64,000 nucleotides of DNA from Antarctobacter albus. GTDB taxonomy: Bacteria; Pseudomonadota; Alphaproteobacteria; Rhodobacterales; Rhodobacteraceae. This document shows positions 25,778 through 34,774 of this stretch, piece after piece; position 1 is the first letter of the stretch; each line of letters opens with the position of its first letter. Position numbers and translations under genes: made by a program. The notes under the pieces were generated by a model, which was not told the DNA's origin, searched no databases, and saw nothing but the letters and a program-made list of their open reading frames with translations. The stretch is from contig NZ_FMZI01000002.1 in assembly GCF_900101505.1 (NCBI RefSeq), forward strand, positions 434,001-498,000, given 5' to 3'.

Positions 25778-28489
25778 ATGGCCATCATCCTGCCGAGCAG
25801 CGTGAATTCCACAACCGATGACGCATTGGACGTTGTCACCAGCGCCAACACCATCCTCGTTCGTGATGGCGTCTACCTGGCGGCTTCGGGCACGGGGTAT
25901 GACGGGATCGACGTGGCCAGCTCGGCCAACGCGCAGACCATCCTGATCGACGGTTACCTGGCGTCGGACAACGCGCAGGGACTGAACCTGAACGGGTCGT
26001 CGAACCACGAGATTGGTATCGGCCTCAACGGCCAGATCGTGGGGTTCAACGGCATCTTCGGCACTGGCTCCAGTATCATGATCACCAACGACGGCAGTAT
26101 CGTCGCTGCCAGTACGGCGGTGGTCCTTTCAGGCGGATCGCAATCGACCGAGCCGGTCATCGTCAACAACGGGTCGATGACCGCCGGTCTGATCGGGATC
26201 AACCTGGCCAATGGCGGCCGGGTGACGAACACCGGCTCCATCGCGGCGCATTCGGACGGGGTCGTCGTGGCGAACTACGACGGGACCAATGGCAATTCGG
26301 TCCTCATCAACTCGGGCACGATCAATGCCGACGACGACGGCGTGCAGATCTCGGGCGCCAATTTCACCGGCTCGAACACCGGGTCAATCATCGGCCAGAG
26401 CCGCGGGATGGAGTTCAATTCCCTGGCCGACAACTCGACCTTCACCAACAACGGCATCGTCGCCGGGGCGCTGGACGGGATCTATGTCCAGAGCGATTGG
26501 ACCTCGATTTCCAACGGCGTCAACGGTTCTATCGCCGGGGGCAACGGGCTCGAGTTCGCTGTCAACAGTGGCCATGTCGTCAACCGGGGCCTCATCACCG
26601 GCGAAGCGGACAGCGGTATCCAGGCTGGCAGTGCATTGGCAATTGCCAACACCGGGTCCATCCTTGGCGAAAGTTATGGCATCTACGCGACCTCGGACAA
26701 CGGACTCAGCACCGGCCTGGGGCTGCAGCGGGTCGTCAACAGCGGCACCATCACCGGGCGTCTCTACGATGCGGTCTACCTGCGGGGGACGGATGCCAGC
26801 CTGGACAATTCCGGGGACATCACGGGCGGCGCGAACGGTGTCCGGATCGAAGGTGCTGATGGCATTGTCGCCAATTCGGGTGACATCCTGGCCCGGGACA
26901 CGGGTATCCTGCTGGACGGGACCGGGGGCAACGTCACCAATGCGGGCGCGGTCACGACCGAAGGCCAGGGCATCTACCTGGACGGCGGCGGGACGGTCAA
27001 CAACACCGGCGCGGTCACCGCGTTCTCTTTTGGCGTCTACGTCAGTGGGAGTATCGTCAACGGCCGCATCGACAATTCGGGATCGGTCGTGTCCCGCGCG
27101 GCCTCGGGCCTGCTGACCACCTCGAACGAGGGGCTTATCACCAACAGCGGCTCCGTGACGGCCAGCGTCTATGGCATCTATTCCTCGTCCGAGTTTGGCA
27201 GCATCCTGAACACGGGCAGCATCACCGGCGATACCATCGGGATTTACCACAACGCCAGTTCGGGCGAATTCCGCATCCAGAACACGGGCGATGTGATCTC
27301 GAACGGGTCAGCGGTCCGGGGATCGACCGGGGACGAGTTCGTCAACTCGGGCCTGTTGCAGGGAGAGGTGGGCATAATGGTCCTCTCCAGTTCCAGCACG
27401 GCCGGCACCCGAATCCACAACAGCGCCACGGGCGTGATCGACGGCGAGGTCTTTGGCATCATCATTGACGACGGGACAGAGAGTGCGGTGGTGGTCAATC
27501 ACGGCGCGATCTCGGGAGTGACCGGCGCCGTTCGTTTCGCGACCGGGGTTTCCTACGAGTCCCTGCTGGTCAACTCGGGGTCGATCGTGGGCGATGTCGT
27601 GGGCAACCTTGGCGTCGACCGCATTCACAATTCCGGCCTGATCGACGGCGCTCTTGGACTGAATGCGGGGGCGGACCTGGTGGTGAACGGGGGCATCATC
27701 ACGGAGGTGGACCTTGGCGATGACGCTGACATGCTGCGCAACCTTGGATCGGGCGTGGTCAGCGGGACGGTCGATGCCGGGGCCGGGAATGACACGTTGA
27801 TCGGGGGCACCGGGAACGACAGTTTCATCGGGGGCACCGGGAACGACCTGCTGGTAGGGCACGGCGGTGACGACACGCTGGACGGCGGCAGTGATGCGGA
27901 CACGCTGATGGGCGGCGCCGGTGACGACTCTCTGCTCGGCGGATCAGAGGCGGATGTGGTCAATGGCGGCTCGGGCGATGACACGCTGCTGGGTGGCCAG
28001 GGGGCTGATGCGCTGGTTGGCCAGGATGGGGCCGACGATCTTGATGGCGGAGAGGGCGCGGATACGCTGGACGGTGGATCGGGCAATGACATCCTCGAAG
28101 GCGGGGATGGCAACGACATCCTGCGCGGGCGTGCCGGAGAGGATGAGCTGGCCGGCGGTGCGGGCCGCGATTTCCTGACCGGTGGCGAAGGCGCGGACCA
28201 GTTCGTCTTCCGGGCGGCGGTCAATACCGCGCCGGGTGCGACCCGGGATCAGATCCTGGACTTTGAACAGGGTGTCGATCTGATCGTGGTCGCCGGGCTT
28301 GCGCCCGGTGTCTTCGAGTTCCGAGGAACCGCCGGTTTCGCCCCCTCAGGGAACCCCGAATTGCGCCTGGTCGAGACGCCCACCGGCTCGACCATCGTGC
28401 AGTTCGACATCGACGGCAACGGATCCGTGGATGCCGAGATCCGCGTGGCGAATGTCATCGGTCTCACGGCGGATGACTTCACGCTCTGA
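25778..28489 (+). CDS. Large RTX protein with a beta-solenoid body
   Basis: 903 residues. Residues about 30-660 repeat a roughly 22-residue unit of the form (V/I)xNxGx(I/V)xGxxxGI, such as VVNSGTITG, IANTGSILGESYGI and IDNSGSVVS, which predicts a long parallel beta-helix with Asn/Ser ladders. Residues about 667-807 are RTX nonapeptides (GGTGNDSFIGGTGND and many GGxGxDxLxG), followed by a ~95-residue C-terminal cap with a calcium-like DIDGNGSVDAE and the end VIGLTADDFTL, typical of type I secretion substrates. No signal peptide. It is likely exported and may act as an adhesin or matrix protein; no catalytic motif is seen. Confidence 0.88.
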   Translation: MAIILPSSVNSTTDDALDVVTSANTILVRDGVYLAASGTGYDGIDVASSANAQTILIDGYLASDNAQGLNLNGSSNHEIGIGLNGQIVGFNGIFGTGSSIMITNDGSIVAASTAVVLSGGSQSTEPVIVNNGSMTAGLIGINLANGGRVTNTGSIAAHSDGVVVANYDGTNGNSVLINSGTINADDDGVQISGANFTGSNTGSIIGQSRGMEFNSLADNSTFTNNGIVAGALDGIYVQSDWTSISNGVNGSIAGGNGLEFAVNSGHVVNRGLITGEADSGIQAGSALAIANTGSILGESYGIYATSDNGLSTGLGLQRVVNSGTITGRLYDAVYLRGTDASLDNSGDITGGANGVRIEGADGIVANSGDILARDTGILLDGTGGNVTNAGAVTTEGQGIYLDGGGTVNNTGAVTAFSFGVYVSGSIVNGRIDNSGSVVSRAASGLLTTSNEGLITNSGSVTASVYGIYSSSEFGSILNTGSITGDTIGIYHNASSGEFRIQNTGDVISNGSAVRGSTGDEFVNSGLLQGEVGIMVLSSSSTAGTRIHNSATGVIDGEVFGIIIDDGTESAVVVNHGAISGVTGAVRFATGVSYESLLVNSGSIVGDVVGNLGVDRIHNSGLIDGALGLNAGADLVVNGGIITEVDLGDDADMLRNLGSGVVSGTVDAGAGNDTLIGGTGNDSFIGGTGNDLLVGHGGDDTLDGGSDADTLMGGAGDDSLLGGSEADVVNGGSGDDTLLGGQGADALVGQDGADDLDGGEGADTLDGGSGNDILEGGDGNDILRGRAGEDELAGGAGRDFLTGGEGADQFVFRAAVNTAPGATRDQILDFEQGVDLIVVAGLAPGVFEFRGTAGFAPSGNPELRLVETPTGSTIVQFDIDGNGSVDAEIRVANVIGLTADDFTL

Positions 28490-28515
28490 CCAATCCTGTC
28501 CACAGGGCGCTGGGA

Positions 28516-28911
28516 TCAGGCGGCGGCGCGCAAGGACGCCGCCGCCCGGGGTCCGGTCGTCATGGCCGCGCGGCGTGCCCGGGCCTGCAGGCGCTCGATC
28601 TCGGCGTCCGCGTCCCAGAGGTCGATGGCCCAGACGTGTCGGATCTCGTCCTCGGTCGGCTTGTGCCAGGGCAGGCAGGCGCGCAGCGAGGCAACGGGCA
28701 GCAGGGCGATCAGGATGGACATGCTGACCAGGGTGGCTGCCGCTCCGGCGGCGGCGCCCACGGCCAGGGACCAGCCCCAGCTCATACCCGCCGCGTTCGC
28801 ACCCAGCGTGATCCCGGCAACGCCGACGACATCCAGCAGAATGACAAAAAGAGCATTCTTCAGCCGCGACTCTTCTTGAAGGATTGGGTCGGTATCCAGA
28901 ACAACGGTCAT
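28516..28911 (-). CDS. Small two-helix membrane protein of unknown function
   Basis: 131 residues with two hydrophobic helices (LFVILLDVVGVAGITLGANA and WSLAVGAAAGAAATLVSMSI) in the middle, a charged N-terminus and a C-terminal region containing KPTEDEIRHVWAIDLWDADAEIERLQARARR, which should form an amphipathic helix in the cytoplasm. I recognise no family. It is convergent with the RTX gene and has no obvious partner. Confidence 0.6.
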   Translation of the reverse strand: MTVVLDTDPILQEESRLKNALFVILLDVVGVAGITLGANAAGMSWGWSLAVGAAAGAAATLVSMSILIALLPVASLRACLPWHKPTEDEIRHVWAIDLWDADAEIERLQARARRAAMTTGPRAAASLRAAA

Positions 28912-29083
28912 CTCTCACCTCATGGTCTTGGGAAAACCGGCATTTTGCCGTGTGAGCGTTCCGCTCGCGCGTGCCGTTCTGGCCACGGATCAGATGTAGC
29001 ACGCCGCTGTGTCCTGGGGCATCCAGACATCCGGACGGTCGACGGCCGTGAAGGGAGAGGGACCCTATCCGTTCGGATGGGGT

Positions 29084-29962
29084 TTAGATCAACATGCGCC
29101 GGGGATCGGACAGGAGGCGCACCAGGCAGACCATGAACCGCGCCGCATCGGCGCCGTTGATGACGCGGTGGTCATAGCTGAGATCCAGCGGCAGCATCTG
29201 CACCGGGCGCGGGTTGTCTCCGTCCCTGGCGGTGGCGGTTTCGATCCGGGTGATCCCTAGGATGGCCAGTTCCGGCGGGTTGACGATGGGGGTGAACCCG
29301 ATGCCGCCAATGCCGCCGAGCGAGGATATCGTCATCGAGGCGCCCCCCATATCGCCCGGTCCCAGCTTGCGGTCCTGCGCCCGCGCGGCAAGATCCGTGA
29401 TTTCCGCAGCGATCTGCCACAGGCCCTTGCGATCCGCGTCGCGGATCACCGGCACCATCAACCCCTGCGCCGTGTCCACGGCGATGCCGACATGGACATA
29501 ATCCTTGAGGATCAGCGTTTTGCCGTCCGGGCTGAGCGAGGCGTTGAAGCGGGGAAACTCCCGCAGGGCGCGGGCCAGCGCCTTGACGTGAAAGGCCAGC
29601 GAGGTCAGCTTGACGCCCCGCGCCTGCGACTCTGCCCGCAGGGATTTGCGGAAGGCCTCCAGCGCGCCGATCTCGGCCCGGTCATGGTGCGTGACCTGCG
29701 GGATCAGGCTGTTGGCCGCCGCGAGGTTCGCCGCCGCCACCTGGCCCATCCGGCTCATCGGTTCTTCCGCGACGGGGCCGTAGGCGGCGTGGTCCACCTC
29801 CCAGTAGGCCCTGTCCCCGGCGGGCGCGGGCGAGGGGCTGTCGCGGTCCAGGTCCTCGCGGGCGATGGTGGTCCGGCCCAGGTCGCGGGCCAGCTTTTCC
29901 AGGTCGATCCCCTTTTTCGCGGCAAGTGTCCGCACCGAGGGGGCTGCAATCACGTCGGTCAT
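29084..29962 (-). CDS. E2 acyltransferase of an acetoin/2-oxoacid dehydrogenase-like complex, without lipoyl domain
   Basis: 292 residues from the ATG at 29962. The N-terminal about 40 residues (VRTLAAKKGIDLEKLARDLG) are a peripheral-subunit-binding domain. The rest is the catalytic core, ending in the active-site motif YDHRVINGADAARF (His and Asp). A normal E2 begins with one or more lipoyl domains; none is present. Two lipoyl domains are instead encoded by the gene at 31419-32708 in the same operon, so E2 function appears split. It transfers the acyl group from lipoyl to CoA. No E3 (lipoamide dehydrogenase) gene is in the window. Confidence 0.87.
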   Translation of the reverse strand: MTDVIAAPSVRTLAAKKGIDLEKLARDLGRTTIAREDLDRDSPSPAPAGDRAYWEVDHAAYGPVAEEPMSRMGQVAAANLAAANSLIPQVTHHDRAEIGALEAFRKSLRAESQARGVKLTSLAFHVKALARALREFPRFNASLSPDGKTLILKDYVHVGIAVDTAQGLMVPVIRDADRKGLWQIAAEITDLAARAQDRKLGPGDMGGASMTISSLGGIGGIGFTPIVNPPELAILGITRIETATARDGDNPRPVQMLPLDLSYDHRVINGADAARFMVCLVRLLSDPRRMLI

Positions 29963-29972
29963 TCCTGTCCCC

Positions 29973-31403
29973 TTACCAGCTTGCGGAAATGTACTGGGTT
30001 TCCATGAATTCCAGCATGCCCTCGTGCCCGCCTTCGCGGCCGAGTCCCGATTGCTTGGTGCCGCCAAAGGGCGCGGCGGGATCGCTGACCAACCCCCGGT
30101 TCAGGCCCACCATCCCGTAGTCCAACCGTTCGCAGACCTGCAGGGCGCGCTTGAAATCCTCGGAAAAGACATAGGCGACGAGGCCGTATTCGGTGTCGTT
30201 CGCGCGGCGGATCACCTCGTCCTGATCGGTAAAGGTCTGGATCGCGGCGACGGGGCCGAAGATCTCGTCATGGACGCATTCGGCGGTCTCCGGCACGTTC
30301 GACAGGACCGTGGGCGGATAGTAATAGCCGGGGCCGTCGGGCACCGTCCCGCCGCATTCGATCCGCGCGCCCTTGGCGACCGCATCGGCCACGAAGTCCG
30401 CCACCTTGTCACGGGTATCGGCATTGACCAGCGGGCCGACATCTACCGAAGGATCGGTGCCGTCGCCCAGTTTCAGCGCGCTCATGGCGGCGGACAGGCG
30501 GCGGGTGAACTCCGCCGCGACGGTTTCGTGTACATAGATGCGGTTGGCGGCGGTGCAGGCCTCGCCCAGGTTGCGCATCTTGGCCAGCATCGTGCCTTCG
30601 ACCGCGACATCCAGGTCCGCGTCGTCGAAGACGATCAGCGGGGCATTGCCGCCCAGTTCCATCGCCGGTTTCAGCACCTGGTCGGCGGCGGAGTGCAAGA
30701 GCTTGCGCCCGACGCCTGTGGAGCCGGTAAAGCTGACCACGCGCACGCGCGGATCGTGCAGCATGTGATCGACCAGCGCGCCGGTGCGTTTCGAGGGCAG
30801 GACGTTGACCAGCCCGGGCGGCACGCCGGCCTCTTCCAGCAGCGGCATCAGCGCCAGCATGGTCAGGGGCGTTTCCGAGGCGGGCTTGATGATGACGGCG
30901 CAACCGGCGGCCAATGCCGGGGCGATCTTGCGCGTGCCCATCGCCGCCGGGTAGTTCCAGGGCGTGACCAGCACCGCCAGTCCTGCGGGCTTGTGCTGGA
31001 CCATGATCCGGGCGCCGCTGGCGGGCGCATGGGTGATCATCCCGTCGGCGCGCACCGCCTCTTCGGCGAACCAGCGAAAGAACTCGGCGGCATAGGTCGC
31101 CTCTCCGATCGCGTCGGTTCGCGCCTTGCCGTTTTCCAGCGTGATCAGCCGGGCGAAATGCTCCAGCCGGCCGGTCATCAGCTCCCAGGCCTTGCGCAGA
31201 ACCTCGGAGCGCTGGCGCGGTGTGCGCGCGGCCCAGTCCTTCATGGCGGCCTCGGCGGCATCCAGCGCGGCATCCGCATCGGCGATCCCGGCAGAGGCCA
31301 CCGTGGCCAGCGGTTCCTCGGTTGCGGGGTTGAGCACCTCGAACCGCTCCTGCTCCGCGCCCTCGCGCCATGTGCCGTTGATGTAGAGATTGGTAAATTC
31401 CAT
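29973..31403 (-). CDS. NAD(P)-dependent aldehyde dehydrogenase, succinate-semialdehyde dehydrogenase-like
   Basis: 476 residues from the ATG at 31403, chosen because GGAG lies 6 bases upstream; an in-frame ATG at 31415 lacks a binding site. The fold is secure from VTPWNYPAAMGTRKIAPALA, SFTGSTGVGRKLL, the Glu in MELGGNAP and the catalytic Cys in GEACTAANRIYV, a pattern shared with SSADH-type enzymes. It lies inside the TPP-dehydrogenase operon, 10 bases before the catalytic E2 gene. It probably oxidises an aldehyde released in the pathway; the substrate is not fixed by sequence. Confidence 0.88.
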   Translation of the reverse strand: MEFTNLYINGTWREGAEQERFEVLNPATEEPLATVASAGIADADAALDAAEAAMKDWAARTPRQRSEVLRKAWELMTGRLEHFARLITLENGKARTDAIGEATYAAEFFRWFAEEAVRADGMITHAPASGARIMVQHKPAGLAVLVTPWNYPAAMGTRKIAPALAAGCAVIIKPASETPLTMLALMPLLEEAGVPPGLVNVLPSKRTGALVDHMLHDPRVRVVSFTGSTGVGRKLLHSAADQVLKPAMELGGNAPLIVFDDADLDVAVEGTMLAKMRNLGEACTAANRIYVHETVAAEFTRRLSAAMSALKLGDGTDPSVDVGPLVNADTRDKVADFVADAVAKGARIECGGTVPDGPGYYYPPTVLSNVPETAECVHDEIFGPVAAIQTFTDQDEVIRRANDTEYGLVAYVFSEDFKRALQVCERLDYGMVGLNRGLVSDPAAPFGGTKQSGLGREGGHEGMLEFMETQYISASW

Positions 31404-31418
31404 GAGGGTCTCCATGCG

Positions 31419-32708
31419 TCAGAGCAGGTGGCGGAGCGGCTGCTCCATCCGGCCCGCGAAACCGGAGAGCAGCGCAATTGCCTGCGGCGCGCTCAGGGCG
31501 TCTCCGGTGCATTCCAGTGTGAGGGTGAGACCGCCTGCATTGGCGGTCAGGGTGAGGACCGGGTGGCTTTCGGCCCCAAGGGCGAGCGTGCTGATCCGGC
31601 TCTGGCGCAGGTCGCGCAGGGTGAGGTCGGCCGGCGTGTCGGGTTCAACCCTCGTGATACCGCCCAAGGGACCCGCGGGGACATGGTAGGAACGCGCCCT
31701 GGCCTCGGTTTCGACACGGATGGTGACGCTGTCCCGGTCAAGACTGGCCGCCACGAGACCTGCCAGCAGGGCCTGGGCGTCGGTCAGGTTGGCTTCTCCG
31801 GCGGCCCATTCGGCAAATTCCGTGAACCCCTCATGCGGCAGGTCTGCGGTCAGGTGCCGCGTGGACTGCGCCGGGGCTGCCGCCGTTTCATCGGGTAGGG
31901 TGCGCAGCACTTCGATGTCGGCGGCGTGGTAGGGCTGTGGATGGCCCGCCTCAACGAGGCGGTTCAGGTCCAGACCCTGTTCCAGTGCAAGCCGCCGGGC
32001 CTTGGGCGAGGCGAGGATGCGCCCGCCGGTTGGCACGGCAGGCGGCCGGGGCGCGGGTCGTTCGGCCACGGGGGCAGGGGGGCGGGGTTCGGCAGAAGGC
32101 GCTTTGCCCGCCGCCTCGGCCCGGCCGAGGCGGACCGGGGCGGCGGGTTTCCCGGCAGAGATCACGGCGATGGTTTCGCCCACCGGCGCCTCTTCGCCCG
32201 CCTCGGCCAGGATGGCGGCGAGATAGCCATCATGCCCGGCTTCGACCTCGACTGTCGCCTTGTCGGTTTCGACCTCAAAGAGGATGTCCGTTGCCGTGAC
32301 CGCCGCTCCCGGTTCCTTGTGCCAGGCGACGATCAGGCCGCTGTCCTGAGCCATGCCCAGCGCGGGCATGATCACGCTGGTGCCGTCCGGGACCGCCAGG
32401 GTGGCCGACGTGTCCTCGGACGTATCCTCCGGCGCGGCCTCATCAGGGGTGGTGTCGGTCACCTCCTCGGCGCTGTCGCCGATCACGGCGATCACCTTGC
32501 CCACCGGGACCTCTTCGCCCGCCTGTGCGCGGACGCGATTCAGAAAGCCGTCGGCCTGCGCTTCGACCTCCATCGTCGCCTTGTCGGTTTCGACCTCGAA
32601 AAGGACATCTCCGGTTGCGACGGCCTCGCCCGGTTCCTTGTGCCAGGCGACGATCAGCCCGCTGTCCTGCGCCATGCCCAGCGCGGGCATGATGACGTCA
32701 TGCGGCAT
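31419..32708 (-). CDS. Tandem lipoyl-domain protein with subunit-binding domain and degenerate E2 core
   Basis: 429 residues. Two lipoyl domains (about 3-78 and 111-187) each contain the lipoylated Lys in FEVETDKAT. A Pro/Ala-rich linker leads to a peripheral-subunit-binding domain (ASPKARRLALEQGLDLNRL). The last about 150 residues resemble an E2 core in outline but lack the catalytic DHRxxxG motif. It therefore looks like the swinging-arm half of a split E2, with acyl transfer done by the protein encoded at 29084-29962. It overlaps the E1-beta gene by 11 bases. Confidence 0.85.
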   Translation of the reverse strand: MPHDVIMPALGMAQDSGLIVAWHKEPGEAVATGDVLFEVETDKATMEVEAQADGFLNRVRAQAGEEVPVGKVIAVIGDSAEEVTDTTPDEAAPEDTSEDTSATLAVPDGTSVIMPALGMAQDSGLIVAWHKEPGAAVTATDILFEVETDKATVEVEAGHDGYLAAILAEAGEEAPVGETIAVISAGKPAAPVRLGRAEAAGKAPSAEPRPPAPVAERPAPRPPAVPTGGRILASPKARRLALEQGLDLNRLVEAGHPQPYHAADIEVLRTLPDETAAAPAQSTRHLTADLPHEGFTEFAEWAAGEANLTDAQALLAGLVAASLDRDSVTIRVETEARARSYHVPAGPLGGITRVEPDTPADLTLRDLRQSRISTLALGAESHPVLTLTANAGGLTLTLECTGDALSAPQAIALLSGFAGRMEQPLRHLL

Positions 32709-33693
32709 GGATCATCTCCCCCGACATCAGCCGGCGCGCGTTCTCTGCCACGCTCTCGGGCGTAGGTACGGTGATATCCTCGAGCACCGGCGAAAAGGGC
32801 ACGGGCACGTCCATCGCTCCCATGCGCAGCGCTGGCGCGTCGAGATGGTAAAAGGCCTTTTCATTGATCCGGCTGGCGATTTCCCCGGTGATGCCAAAAC
32901 TCTGGTGGCCTTCGTCCACCACGATCACGCGGCTGGTCTTTTTCGCGGAGGCCAGCAAGGTCGCCTCGTCGAGCGGCACGATGGTGCGCGGGTCGATGAC
33001 TTCGGCATCAATGCCCTCGCCGGCCAGGATTTCTGCGGCCTTCTGGCAGACCTGCACCATCGAGGATGTACCGATCAGGGTGATGTCGTGCCCCTCGCGC
33101 AGGACATTTGCCTGGCCCAGCGGGATCAGGAACTCCTCTTCGGGGACGGGCGCCTTGTCGTTGTACATCAGCTTGTCTTCGAAGATCACCACCGGGTTGT
33201 CGTCGCGGATGGCGCTTTTCATCAGCCCCTTGGCCTCGTAGGCCGAGGACGGCAGCGCCACCTTCAGCCCCGGGATATGGGCAACCAGGGCATGCAGCGA
33301 TTGCGAGTGCTGGGCGGCGGAACGCCGCGTGGCGCCCAGGTTGGTGCGCAGGACCAGCGGCACCTTCAGTTTGCCACCCGACATGTAATGCGCCTTGGCC
33401 GCCTGGTTGCAGAGCTGGTCCATGATCAGGAAGATGAAATCGCCGAACATGAGGTCGACGACAGGCCGCGCACCGGTCAGGGCCGCGCCCACGGCCAGCC
33501 CCATGAATCCCGGTTCCGCGATGGGCGTGTCGATCACCCGTTCGGTGCCGAATTCCTCGACCAGACCGCTCAGCACCTTGAAGGGCGTGCCGGCCTCCGC
33601 CACGTCCTCGCCGATGATGAAGACGGTCTCGTCGCGGCGCATTTCCTCGGCCAGGGCCTCGTTGACGGCCTGCGACAATGTGATGTTTCGCAT
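32698..33693 (-). CDS. TPP-dependent dehydrogenase E1 beta subunit (acetoin/pyruvate type)
   Basis: 331 residues. It begins ITLSQAVNEALAEEMRRDETVFIIGEDVAEAGTPFKV in the manner of E1-beta subunits, with the TPP-activating Glu in the TPIAEPGFMGLAVGAA segment and a C-terminal transketolase domain (VIDPRTIVPLD, IVVDEGHQS). It forms an alpha2beta2 E1 with the product of the gene 12 bases upstream. AcoB and PdhB have this architecture; the flanking reductase-like genes favour an acetoin-like hydroxyketone over pyruvate. Confidence 0.9.
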   Translation of the reverse strand: MRNITLSQAVNEALAEEMRRDETVFIIGEDVAEAGTPFKVLSGLVEEFGTERVIDTPIAEPGFMGLAVGAALTGARPVVDLMFGDFIFLIMDQLCNQAAKAHYMSGGKLKVPLVLRTNLGATRRSAAQHSQSLHALVAHIPGLKVALPSSAYEAKGLMKSAIRDDNPVVIFEDKLMYNDKAPVPEEEFLIPLGQANVLREGHDITLIGTSSMVQVCQKAAEILAGEGIDAEVIDPRTIVPLDEATLLASAKKTSRVIVVDEGHQSFGITGEIASRINEKAFYHLDAPALRMGAMDVPVPFSPVLEDITVPTPESVAENARRLMSGEMIHAA

Positions 33694-33705
33694 CTCTCTT
33701 CTCCC

Positions 33706-34701
33706 TCAGGCGCAGGCGTGTTCGATGTCGGTGAAAACGTGCATGTCCACTTCGGAGACATCGGGGTACTTCGCCGCCAAGGCGTATTCGACGGCGGCAG
33801 AGGCATCCTCGGCGATCTCGGCGTTCATCGCCTCTATCTCGTCCTCACTCGCGATGCCCTCGCTGACCAGCCAGGCCCGGAACCGGGTGATCGGGTCGCG
33901 GTTCTCGCGCCAGTCCTTTTCCTCGTCCTTGGAGCGATAGTATTCGCGGTTGATGTCGCCGACATGGTGCCCGTGATAGCGATAGGTCATCAGTTCGACG
34001 AAGAAGGGGCCTTCGCCCTTGCGGGCCCGCGCGACCAGTTTCTGCGTCAGGTCGTTGACGGCCAGAACGTCCTGACCGTCGACCTGGTGCGCCTCGATGC
34101 CAAAGGCCTCGGCCCGCGCGGTGATCGACCCGGCGGCGATCTCGTCGGTGCGGGTGTATTCGGAATAGCCGTTGTTCTCGCAGGCGTAGATCACCGGCAG
34201 GTGCCACAGCGCGGCCATGTTCATGACCTCGTAGAGCAGCCCCTGTGCCGTGGCCCCGTCGCCAAAAAAGCAGACTGTCACGTCATCGGACCCCTGGAGT
34301 TTCGCGCGCAGGGCCGATCCGGTGGCGATGCCCATCGAGCCGCCGACGATGGCATTGGCGCCCAGGTTGCCGTGGCCCTGGTCCGCGATATGCATCGAGC
34401 CGCCCTTGCCCCGGCAATAGCCTTCCTCCTTGCCCAGGAGTTCGCAGAACATCTCCTTGAAATTCGCGCCCTTGGCGACGCAATGGCCGTGACCGCGATG
34501 GGTGGAGGTGATGCGGTCGTCATCGGTCAGCGCCTCGCAGATGCCCACGGCGACTGCCTCTTCGCCGGAATACATATGCGTCAGCCCCGGCATCTTGGCG
34601 GAAAGGTAAAGCTGGTTTGCGTTGTCCTCGAAGGTGCGGATGCGCACCATCTGGCGGTACATGCGCAGGTAGTCTTCGGTGTTTGTCTTGGTGTCGGCCA
34701 T
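33706..34701 (-). CDS. TPP-dependent dehydrogenase E1 alpha subunit (acetoin/pyruvate type)
   Basis: 331 residues. The TPP-binding motif runs from GDGATAQG to ENNGYSEYT. MYSGEEAVAVGI and STHRGHGHCVAKGA supply the active-site His region, and the YRYHGHHVGD phosphorylation-loop-like segment is present. It decarboxylates or cleaves the substrate and passes the acyl group to the lipoyl arms. Overall length and motifs fit AcoA as well as PdhA. Confidence 0.9.
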   Translation of the reverse strand: MADTKTNTEDYLRMYRQMVRIRTFEDNANQLYLSAKMPGLTHMYSGEEAVAVGICEALTDDDRITSTHRGHGHCVAKGANFKEMFCELLGKEEGYCRGKGGSMHIADQGHGNLGANAIVGGSMGIATGSALRAKLQGSDDVTVCFFGDGATAQGLLYEVMNMAALWHLPVIYACENNGYSEYTRTDEIAAGSITARAEAFGIEAHQVDGQDVLAVNDLTQKLVARARKGEGPFFVELMTYRYHGHHVGDINREYYRSKDEEKDWRENRDPITRFRAWLVSEGIASEDEIEAMNAEIAEDASAAVEYALAAKYPDVSEVDMHVFTDIEHACA

Positions 34702-34728
34702 GATGTCCTCCGGGGACGGCGGGGTGGC

Positions 34729-34758
34729 CCCCGCCCTACGCGAACCGGTAGGGCGGGG
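34729..34758. repeat. Intercistronic palindrome CCCCGCCCTAC-N8-GTAGGGCGGGG
   Basis: Perfect 11-bp arms (34729-34739 and 34748-34758) around GCGAACCG. It separates the M24 gene from E1-alpha in the leftward operon and may be a REP-like element or mRNA processing/stabilising hairpin. No U-tract is present. Confidence 0.6.
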
Positions 34759-34774
34759 CGTATTCCGCCGCGCC

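Noticed and set aside
27780-28200. Repetitive DNA in the RTX gene as a possible CRISPR-like or satellite array
   Set aside because: The periodicity follows 9-residue protein repeats within one continuous coding frame, with no spacer structure.
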